From assembly GCA_900318645.1 (NCBI GenBank), contig ONLH01000004.1, positions 53,600 to 117,599 of the forward strand: a DNA stretch of 64,000 nucleotides, in the 5' to 3' direction. A program made the translations under genes and the position numbers. Positions 56,486 to 64,000 of the stretch are shown one piece after another (position 1 is the first letter of the stretch; every line of letters starts with the position of its first letter). This stretch comes from an uncultured Prevotellaceae bacterium (GTDB lineage: Bacteria; Bacteroidota; Bacteroidia; Bacteroidales; Muribaculaceae). The notes beneath the pieces are model-generated. The model ran no database searches and was not told the DNA's origin. It was given only the letters and a program-made list of their open reading frames with translations.

Positions 56486-57103
56486 TCATGGCTGAAGTGG
56501 CAACAGCGGCTTCAGATCGCGCTCAAAGATGTCCCGCTTGACAATGCGGTAATGCGGGGAATAGGCATCGCGGTAGTCAGGGGAGTGGCTGATGGCATAT
56601 TTCCCCTGTGAAAGCACATCCTCGATGAACTGTTTGTCTTCTTGATAGTAGGGTAGGGATAGGCCCATCCTATCAATAGCACCCACCATCATTTGCCATC
56701 GTGTGGCCCAGCTCTCCACGGTAGGGCGTTCGGCGTTTCCCGCACTGGCGATGAAGGCGTTGAGCAAGGCATCGGCTGCGATGTGTCCTTCCTTGACGGC
56801 CCGCAGGCTCACGCGCACATAGTTGCCTTCCACACCGCAGGGCTCATAATACCAGGGCTGCAGGTCATCAACTGTGGTCGTTGCAAGTTCCTGCTCGAGA
56901 TAATTCCTGGCGCTTACGGTGTCATTTACCAGGTGCTCGGCACCCATGTAATCTTGGAAGCACGATTTGTAGATATCGAGCAACCGAGCCTTGGGGTATT
57001 GCTCCAGCAGTCCGCCGACAAAGGTCTCGACATCTTGTGCGAGCATAGACATACAGGAACAGGAAGCCATCATTGTCAATAATATGATTAATGTTCGTCT
57101 CAT
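56486..57103 (-). CDS. Exported conserved protein of unknown function
   Basis: A 205-residue protein with signal peptide (MRRTLIILLTMMASCSCMSMLAQ; an internal Cys could also make it a lipoprotein). Recognisable conserved-looking segments are YKSCFQDYMGAEHLV, YYEPCGVEGNYVRVSL and HSPDYRDAYSPHYRIVKRDIF. I do not know the family. It is 3 bp downstream of ligA in the same orientation. Confidence 0.7.
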   Translation of the reverse strand: MRRTLIILLTMMASCSCMSMLAQDVETFVGGLLEQYPKARLLDIYKSCFQDYMGAEHLVNDTVSARNYLEQELATTTVDDLQPWYYEPCGVEGNYVRVSLRAVKEGHIAADALLNAFIASAGNAERPTVESWATRWQMMVGAIDRMGLSLPYYQEDKQFIEDVLSQGKYAISHSPDYRDAYSPHYRIVKRDIFERDLKPLLPLQP

Positions 57104-57106
57104 CAG

Positions 57107-59188
<2,082 letters not shown>

Positions 59189-59189
59189 T

Positions 59190-59197
59190 TATTTTTG
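59190..59197 (+). promoter_or_regulatory. -7 box of the small lipoprotein gene
   Basis: TATTTTTG, 36 bases before the ATG at 59234; divergent from ligA. Confidence 0.5.
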
Positions 59198-59233
59198 CAG
59201 TCAATATTGACATAACCAGTTGAGTATAGAAAT

Positions 59234-59419
59234 ATGAGAAAATTTCGCAAATTGATGACGATGATACTTGCGGCAATCGCTGTCATGTTAATGATGACAG
59301 GTTGTTTCAGGCAAGACTATATCATGTTTGAGGATGGAGAATTTGACGGTGTCGAGTTCTCTGACTATGATATGATTCATAATGCCGAACTTGACATGGA
59401 TGATACTGATCGCGATTGA
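59234..59419 (+). CDS. Small acidic lipoprotein
   Basis: 61 residues: basic start (MRKFRKLM), hydrophobic leader, lipobox MMTGC (Cys23), then a 38-residue tail very rich in Asp/Glu (EDGEFDGVEFSDYD, DMDDTDRD). It has its own promoter. No known family; the acidic tail could bind cations or a basic partner (inference). Confidence 0.6.
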   Translation: MRKFRKLMTMILAAIAVMLMMTGCFRQDYIMFEDGEFDGVEFSDYDMIHNAELDMDDTDRD

Positions 59420-59562
59420 AAGAACTGATTACTAAATTTTTACTCTTTTTAAAAATTATTAATAGACACGAGACGTTGAAAATGAGTGATTTAGCATTGA
59501 TTCTTTTGGTCGATTTGTCACTTTTTGCAATTTATTTAACATCTGCTTAACAATTATTGTTG

Positions 59563-59570
59563 TATATTTG
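59563..59570 (+). promoter_or_regulatory. -7 box of the serine palmitoyltransferase gene
   Basis: TATATTTG, 74 bases before the ATG at 59645. Confidence 0.55.
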
Positions 59571-59644
59571 CAGCCAATTATAATGTAATCTGTGCGTGGC
59601 GCTGGTGTCACGACAGGTCAATCTAATTAGATAGAAATTTGTTT

Positions 59645-60832
59645 ATGAACCTATTAGAGAATAAGTTAGCGCGTTATGAAGAACCGCAGAAAGCTAAAGC
59701 TGCGGGCATTTATCCTTACTTTCGCGCCATCTCGAGCGAACAAGACACCGAGGTGCTGATGAATGGCAAAAAGGTGCTGATGTTCGGTTCCAACTGCTAC
59801 TCTGGACTGGTCAACGATGAACGCATCAAGCAGGCTGCCATCGAGGCCACTGAGAAATACGGCACTGGCTGTGCCGGCTCCCCTTTCCTCAACGGAACGC
59901 TTGACCTCCACAAGCAGCTGGAGCGCAAGCTTGCTGAATATGAAGGGAAGGAAGACGCAATGATCTACAGCACTGGCTTTGGAGTCAACCTGGGCGTCAT
60001 TTCCACGCTGACTGGGCGTGAAGACTATATCCTATGGGATGAGCAGGATCATGCCTCCATCATTGAGGGAAGGCGACTCTCCTTCTCCAACTCGCTCAAG
60101 TACAAACACAATGATATGGCCTCGCTTGAGGCGCAACTCAAGAAATGTGAGCCCGACCGCGTTAAGCTCATCGTCACTGACGGCGTGTTCTCGATGGAAG
60201 GTGACGTCTGCAAGCTCCCCGACATTGTTGACTTGGCCCACAAGTACAATGCCAGCATCATGGTCGATGAGGCTCATGGTATTGGCGTCTTCGGTGAAGG
60301 TGGCCGTGGCGTGTGCGACCACTTCGGTCTGCGCGATGAGGTGGACCTGATCATGGGTACCTTCTCCAAGTCCATCGCATCACTGGGAGGTTTCATCGCC
60401 ACCAGTAGCGTGATCACCAATTACCTGCGCCACCACTCACGCAGCTATATCTTCACTGCCAGCATCACCCCCGCATCGACTGCTGCAGCGATGAAGGCTA
60501 TTGATATTCTCATCAGTGAGCCCGAGCGTCAGGAGCACCTCTGGAAAATCACCCATGAGGCACTGCAGGGATTCCGCGATATGGGTTGTGAAATCGGCCA
60601 TACCGAGACCCCCATCATCCCGTTGTTCATCCGTGATAACAACAAGACGTTCGCCATCACGCGCGACCTGTTGAACGAGGGCATCTTTGTCAATCCCGTC
60701 GTTTCGCCCGCAGTGGCACCCAACGACACGCTCATTCGCTTCAGCCTCATGGCCACTCACACCCACGAGCAGGTGGCATTTGCATTGGAAAAGATTCAGA
60801 AGGTCTTCCGCTCCTATGGCCTCGTGCCTTGA
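59645..60832 (+). CDS. spt: Serine palmitoyltransferase (sphingolipid synthesis)
   Basis: Condenses serine with a fatty acyl-CoA to 3-ketosphinganine, the first step of the sphingolipids for which Bacteroidales are known. A 395-residue alpha-oxoamine synthase with GSNCYSGL, GTGCAGSPFLNGTLDLH, DHASIIEGRRLS, FSMEGDVCKLPDI, DEAHGIGVFG and the PLP-lysine motif TFSKSIASLGG. HNDM and the C-terminal NPVVSPAVAPNDTLIR match the Bacteroides enzyme closely. The ATG at 59645 is used; a TTG two codons upstream is possible. Confidence 0.92.
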   Translation: MNLLENKLARYEEPQKAKAAGIYPYFRAISSEQDTEVLMNGKKVLMFGSNCYSGLVNDERIKQAAIEATEKYGTGCAGSPFLNGTLDLHKQLERKLAEYEGKEDAMIYSTGFGVNLGVISTLTGREDYILWDEQDHASIIEGRRLSFSNSLKYKHNDMASLEAQLKKCEPDRVKLIVTDGVFSMEGDVCKLPDIVDLAHKYNASIMVDEAHGIGVFGEGGRGVCDHFGLRDEVDLIMGTFSKSIASLGGFIATSSVITNYLRHHSRSYIFTASITPASTAAAMKAIDILISEPERQEHLWKITHEALQGFRDMGCEIGHTETPIIPLFIRDNNKTFAITRDLLNEGIFVNPVVSPAVAPNDTLIRFSLMATHTHEQVAFALEKIQKVFRSYGLVP

Positions 60833-60868
60833 AGCCGATGACACAAACAATAAGGAGTAAAACGATGG

Positions 60869-60892
60869 AACCACGCCCGAAAAAGCGTGGTT
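60869..60892 (+). terminator. Terminator after spt
   Basis: AACCACGC/GCGTGGTT stem with loop CCGAAAAA, followed by TCATTATTTA. Confidence 0.65.
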
Positions 60893-60956
60893 TCATTATT
60901 TATGCCCCAAAAGACCCCGATTTTTCAACACTTTTATAAAAAAAACTGCAAAAACA

Positions 60957-60987
60957 TTTGCCCGTTAAAATTGTATTAGTAATTTCG
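60957..60987 (+). promoter_or_regulatory. Promoter of the pRiA4b ORF3-like gene
   Basis: TTTG (60957-60960), 19 bases, TAATTTCG (60980-60987, one mismatch). Confidence 0.55.
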
Positions 60988-61024
60988 CAACATCAAATTT
61001 AAGATAGAAAAACGCGTTAGCACT

Positions 61025-61588
61025 ATGATTTACAAATTTGTCATTGTCTCGGACGAGGCCGATAATTTTAAATTGCAGATAGCCATTGACTCAACGGCAA
61101 CATTCATGCAACTGCGCAATATCATTCTGGATTCTGCTGGTTATAGCAAGGATCAGATGGACTCATTCTACATCTGTGATGATGAGTGGGCCAAAGAGAA
61201 AGAAGTAACTTGCATGGACATGGGGACTGATAGCGATGAGGATATCTGGATCATGGACGATACACAACTCGATGAGCTGCTCGATGATGAAGGACAGAGG
61301 CTGAAATTCGTCTTTGACTACATGACAGAACGATTCTTCAAGGTGAAGCTCAAGGAAGTGATTCCCGGTAAGAGCCTTCACGATCCCTTGTGCGAGAGCA
61401 AGGTGGGCAATCCCCCTGCTCAGAGCGTAGATATCTCTGATTTCATCACTATTCCCAAGATTCCTGATGCCAACAACATCGAGGCGATTGACAAGAGTGA
61501 GTTCTACGGTGACGAGGAATATGATGAGGACGAAATCTCAGACTTTGAAGAGATGGACAGCCTCGATAACGACAATTACAAGTTTTAA
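61025..61588 (+). CDS. Plasmid pRiA4b ORF-3-like protein
   Basis: A 187-residue cytosolic protein of the PRiA4_ORF3 family: IYKFVIVSDEADNFKLQIAID, TFMQLRNIILDSAGY, SFYICDDEWAKEKEV, LKFVFDYMTERFFKVKL. The Asp/Glu-rich end (DEEYDEDEISDFEEMDSLD) is typical of Bacteroidales members. Function unknown. No operon partner. Confidence 0.85.
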   Translation: MIYKFVIVSDEADNFKLQIAIDSTATFMQLRNIILDSAGYSKDQMDSFYICDDEWAKEKEVTCMDMGTDSDEDIWIMDDTQLDELLDDEGQRLKFVFDYMTERFFKVKLKEVIPGKSLHDPLCESKVGNPPAQSVDISDFITIPKIPDANNIEAIDKSEFYGDEEYDEDEISDFEEMDSLDNDNYKF

Positions 61589-61625
61589 GAGCTTGGTTCC
61601 CATAGTCGAGAAAATCAGCGTTTTT

Positions 61626-61657
61626 TTTGGTGCCGTCAGGATTATTCACTAATTTTG
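61626..61657 (+). promoter_or_regulatory. Promoter of the lipoprotein gene at 61691
   Basis: TTTG (61626-61629), 20 bases, TAATTTTG (61650-61657), full consensus, 33 bases before the ATG. Confidence 0.75.
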
Positions 61658-61690
61658 TCGCTGTAAAACAAACTCAATATTATTAAGGAC

Positions 61691-62020
61691 ATGAAGAATT
61701 TGGTTTTTGCCTTAGGGGCACTCTTTGCTATCTCTTTGTTTTCTTGTACTGAAAGCAAACAACAGGAAAACAATACTCCCGAGGTTGACAGCACTGTGGT
61801 GGATAATGACACCGCACAGCAGGTTACGGGAGTCGCCATCGACGGCGCGAACAATAGCATTTCACTCCTTGTGGGTAAAGATACCATGAGTTTTGAGTAT
61901 CCCGACCTTGACAGTGACCACAAGGATGCTTGGTACATCAATGACACCGTGACCGTGCGTTATTATGTCACTCAGGACGGCGACAGCGTCACCGACGTCA
62001 TCAACAAGGCAGATGCCTGA
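61691..62020 (+). CDS. Small lipoprotein of unknown function
   Basis: 109 residues: lipobox ISLFSC (Cys19), an acidic low-complexity linker, then a small beta-domain (ISLLVGKDTMSFEYPDL, WYINDTVTVRYYVTQDGDSVTDV). It resembles small Bacteroidales lipoproteins of unknown role. It stands alone between two promoters and a tRNA gene. Confidence 0.72.
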   Translation: MKNLVFALGALFAISLFSCTESKQQENNTPEVDSTVVDNDTAQQVTGVAIDGANNSISLLVGKDTMSFEYPDLDSDHKDAWYINDTVTVRYYVTQDGDSVTDVINKADA

Positions 62021-62096
62021 CGAAGGGGAGGATAGAGAAACATCTCAGACATAGCGTCACTGCTTGCCAAGTGCTGGCACGATGACCAACCATATT

Positions 62097-62169
62097 GCGG
62101 TAGTAGCTCAGTTGGTAGAGCATCAGCTTCCCAAGCTGAGGGCCGCGGGTTCGAGTCCCGTCTACCGCT
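62097..62169 (+). tRNA. tRNA-Gly (anticodon CCC)
   Basis: A 73-nt cloverleaf: acceptor GCGGTAG/CTACCGC, anticodon stem TCAGC/GCTGA with loop TTCCCAA (anticodon CCC, reads GGG) and T-loop TTCGAGT. CCA is not encoded. Confidence 0.94.
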
Positions 62170-62178
62170 CAAACGATG

Positions 62179-62218
62179 AAAAACCCGGATTGTGGAGTTC
62201 TCCATAACCCGGGTTTTT
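62179..62218 (+). terminator. Terminator of tRNA-Gly
   Basis: AAAAACCCGG/CCGGGTTTTT stem with an inner TGTGGA/TCCATA stem, 10 bases after the tRNA. It also faces the leftward SGNH gene stop. Confidence 0.85.
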
Positions 62219-62248
62219 GTTGATTTTCTACGTTCGTAGTTGAGACAT

Positions 62249-62920
62249 CTATTTGTTGATGAACTCCAAGACTTGCTGGGCGATAGACTTCATTCCTTTT
62301 ACGGTGGGGTGGTTCTGTTTTTTATCTATATCTTTGAGTTCAATAAGTGGAATGTCGTAATAATGGCAGATGACCTTGGTCGATTCCACAAATTCTTTCT
62401 GCAGCCCACTATTGATGATGAAATAGATTTTGACATTGGGGTACCGCTCCTTGGACTGCTGTAGCAGGTAAGCCAATGCGGGACGATAGGTGTAGAAGTC
62501 GTCCCTGGTAAAATGATCATATTGATACTCACCCAATTTTGCCCCCGCCCAGTCGTCATTGGTGCCGCCAAAGATGAGAATTATATCAGGACTGCCCAGG
62601 CGCGGCAACCGGGTGATAAACGACCTGGGGCTATAGTCCTCATTATTGTATCCGTGGTAGCTGACGGTGGCACCGCTGTAGGAGTCGTTCTTCTCGATGA
62701 GGCAGCCCGCCTGATTGATGACTTGCCACCACCAGGTCTGGGTCACATTGTCAACATCAGTTCTTGAAGTGTCTACCGGGGTATAGTACCAGGGCTCGTT
62801 TCCCTCAGGAATATACCCTTGGAAAGTCGAGTAAGAGTCACCCAAAATGGAAATGCGTAGTCGATTCTGTGCACCGACAAACAGCGGGATCAGCAGAAAT
62901 AAAAGCAATAATTTTTTCAT
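62249..62920 (-). CDS. Exported SGNH/GDSL-type hydrolase
   Basis: A 223-residue protein with signal peptide (MKKLLLLFLLIPLFVGAQ). SGNH blocks: ISILGDSYSTFQG (nucleophile Ser), the Gly/Asn blocks (GATVSYHG, FGGTNDDW) and the C-terminal HPTVKGM (catalytic His). Probably an esterase acting on acylated glycans or lipids. Its -7 box lies about 107 bases upstream. Confidence 0.9.
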   Translation of the reverse strand: MKKLLLLFLLIPLFVGAQNRLRISILGDSYSTFQGYIPEGNEPWYYTPVDTSRTDVDNVTQTWWWQVINQAGCLIEKNDSYSGATVSYHGYNNEDYSPRSFITRLPRLGSPDIILIFGGTNDDWAGAKLGEYQYDHFTRDDFYTYRPALAYLLQQSKERYPNVKIYFIINSGLQKEFVESTKVICHYYDIPLIELKDIDKKQNHPTVKGMKSIAQQVLEFINK

Positions 62921-63026
62921 ATAAAAACCAGGTAATTAAATAATGAATTCGTCAACTTCTGATTTCTAGCATTCTTCGTCCCAGATAATTGCATGGAATA
63001 AAGGATACCGTTTTTTTATATCACTG

Positions 63027-63034
63027 CAAAGTTA
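63027..63034 (-). promoter_or_regulatory. -7 box of the SGNH hydrolase gene
   Basis: TAACTTTG on the minus strand. Confidence 0.45.
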
Positions 63035-63107
63035 GGTAATTCTCTCCATTACCTCTTCTTTTTCGCCAATTATTATCACCTTCTTTTGCTATCGCAGGAA
63101 AATGGTT

Positions 63108-63131
63108 GTCACTACCTTTGATTATAGTGAC
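63108..63131 (+). promoter_or_regulatory. -7-like box inside a palindrome
   Basis: GTCACTA (63108-63114) and TAGTGAC (63125-63131) flank TACCTTTG (63113-63120). Same design as 41025-41048. No good -33 box at the usual distance. Confidence 0.4.
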
Positions 63132-63137
63132 ATTTGA

Positions 63138-63344
63138 TTGAATGGCCACAAATGCATTGTGGACGCATGCAGTTGCATGGTTTTCTTACAAAAACCTGAC
63201 AACTACACCCTGCGGCATGGCAATACGACAAGTAACCATCGCTCGCTACCTGACTCTCAACATAAGATGAAGGCTGGGATTTTGGAGAATGGTCGTGCCT
63301 TGAAGAATGAATTGGGCTTGCTTCAAGAAGCAGGCATGAAGTAA
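63138..63344 (+). pseudogene. Short frame, possible gene remnant
   Basis: A 68-codon frame starting at TTG, preceded directly by an in-frame stop. The C-terminal half (SLPDSQHKMKAGILENGRALK, then NELGLLQEAGMK) looks more protein-like than the N-terminal half, as expected of a 3' remnant. A second frame from ATG 63142 (MATNALWTHAVAW...) overlaps it. I recognise neither. Confidence 0.25.
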
Positions 63345-63688
63345 AAAGCAAGCATGAACATAGGAGTGCACAAACTGCTACTGCTAATGATTTGCGTATT
63401 CGTTGTAGAGGTTTCATAATTCTGATACTTTTTGTGAGGGTGTTTCATAATATGACACAACCCCTGGTTAAACAATTGAGTCTTCTTTGTCTATTAGACT
63501 CATCGTTTTGCATAGGTTGGGCGAGTTTTCCGGCCAGGGTAGATGAACCCTGGATTATTCAAGACAAAACCAATAGTGGACTAGACTAAAACAGTTATAT
63601 CAGATTAAACCCATCTCCAGAGCACCTTTAGTTTGACTATAATGTTCTCTTTTAAGACTTTAATGATTCATCAAACCATGAAAAAAGA

Positions 63689-63719
63689 CGGTTGATTTAC
63701 CACAAAGATAAATCAACCG
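63689..63719 (-). terminator. Terminator of the partial gene at the right edge
   Basis: Perfect 11-bp stem CGGTTGATTTA/TAAATCAACCG; on the minus strand TCTTTTTTC follows. Its stem sequence is very like that of the terminator at 2282-2314. Confidence 0.75.
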
Positions 63720-63744
63720 ATTAATCTCTAAAAATAGACGGGGA

Positions 63745-64000
63745 TTATAGCATAACATTCAAAGGGCCAATGTTATCAGTCAAGATGACACCGCCATTAA
63801 AACAGTTATCAAATCCTTTGTTTTCTCTCGTTAACAAGTCAGTCCCTTTTTTGAATATGTTATTCTTTACTATCAGTTGCTTCTCAAAGATGCAGTCAAA
63901 AAAACTGAAGAAGCCATAAAAGATATTATCCGATATGACCATTTCTTCATTATTATGTCCTCCCATCTGGTAATCGATATCAGACATTACGATGTTTCCT
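63745..64000 (-). CDS. C-terminal part of a beta-helix-like protein (cut by window edge)
   Basis: The last 84 codons of a leftward gene, open to the window edge. Repeated short blocks of the type I-V-x-x-N-x-F (MVISDNIFYGF, LIVKNNIFKKG, VILTDNIG) suggest rungs of a right-handed beta-helix, as in pectate-lyase-like surface proteins. The family cannot be settled from this fragment. AT-rich, with its own terminator. Confidence 0.55.
   Translation of the reverse strand, partial: GNIVMSDIDYQMGGHNNEEMVISDNIFYGFFSFFDCIFEKQLIVKNNIFKKGTDLLTRENKGFDNCFNGGVILTDNIGPLNVML

Larger units (their letters stand above)
62921..63744. other. Stretch of 824 bases without a convincing gene
   Basis: Contains a -7 box for the SGNH gene (63027), a promoter-like site in a palindrome (63108-63131) and two overlapping short rightward frames (63138-63344 and 63142-63270). 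Several other frames are broken by stops, and AT content is high towards the right end. It looks like a decayed or recently shuffled segment. Confidence 0.5.

Noticed and set aside
60865-60939. 24-codon frame after spt preceded by AAGGAG
   Set aside because: The frame overlaps the terminator hairpin at 60869-60892, so an expressed peptide is unlikely.

Overview
The window comes from a chromosome of a member of the order Bacteroidales. Three kinds of evidence point there. The promoters are of the Bacteroidetes type (TTTG, about 20 bases, then TAnnTTTG). Typical Bacteroidota families are present: DUF6029, DUF4251, Omp28-like lipoproteins, a membrane TPR/HTH regulator, BspA-like leucine-rich repeats and serine palmitoyltransferase. 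Surface proteins end in dockerin-type repeats. A gut or rumen Muribaculaceae- or Prevotellaceae-like organism is the best guess, but the genus cannot be fixed from sequence alone.

Layout. 1-2.6 kb is accessory DNA: the 3' end of a serpin, then a 2-kb insertion in the 3' end of tRNA-Ser(CGA) carrying a HicA/HicB toxin-antitoxin pair and a thioredoxin-like gene. 2.6-11.3 kb is mostly leftward housekeeping: rpe, DedA, a U32 peptidase/hydroxylase, nitrilase, acyltransferase, two tRNA-Glu genes, a methyltransferase and a TPR/HTH membrane regulator. 11.5-17 kb is the most unusual part: a TonB-like gene, then an apparent operon of two near-identical cysteine-motif proteins plus a radical SAM enzyme, then three tandem secreted coiled-coil genes. 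17.3-19.8 kb holds tgt and an LptF/G-type permease. 19.9-27.3 kb encodes exported proteins, including an operon TlpA / DUF6029 barrel / Omp28 / dockerin protein / Omp28-dockerin. 27.3-32 kb is PAP2 phosphatase, YgiQ and uvrB, leftward. 32.2-34.3 kb is a BspA-like dockerin protein. 34.3-40.7 kb runs rightward: an NAD(P)-binding protein, Maf, a triplicated exported family, and a binding-protein/permease/ATPase importer. 41-47.5 kb has a small barrel protein, a GH20 hexosaminidase, two tandem S41 proteases and dCMP deaminase. 47.8-62 kb contains an OmpA lipoprotein, thiL, purine nucleoside phosphorylase, lpxK, sppA, a CPBP protease, ligA, serine palmitoyltransferase and small lipoproteins, ending at tRNA-Gly(CCC). 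The last 1.8 kb has an SGNH hydrolase, degraded-looking DNA and the edge of a beta-helix-like gene.

Three layers of structure are not explained by the genes. First, eleven intergenic gaps carry degenerate tandem arrays with a 7-base period (TTAGNNN or its complement), or a 9-base period in two places. They often overlap the upstream stop codon and, because 7 is not a multiple of 3, place stop codons in all frames. Second, two palindromic repeat families occur at gene ends, and one copy has been absorbed into the start of the permease gene. Third, the tRNA-Ser insertion has integrase-type repeats at both ends but no integrase. The strongest candidate for an undescribed protein system is the cysteine-motif / radical SAM operon at 12.7-14.4 kb.
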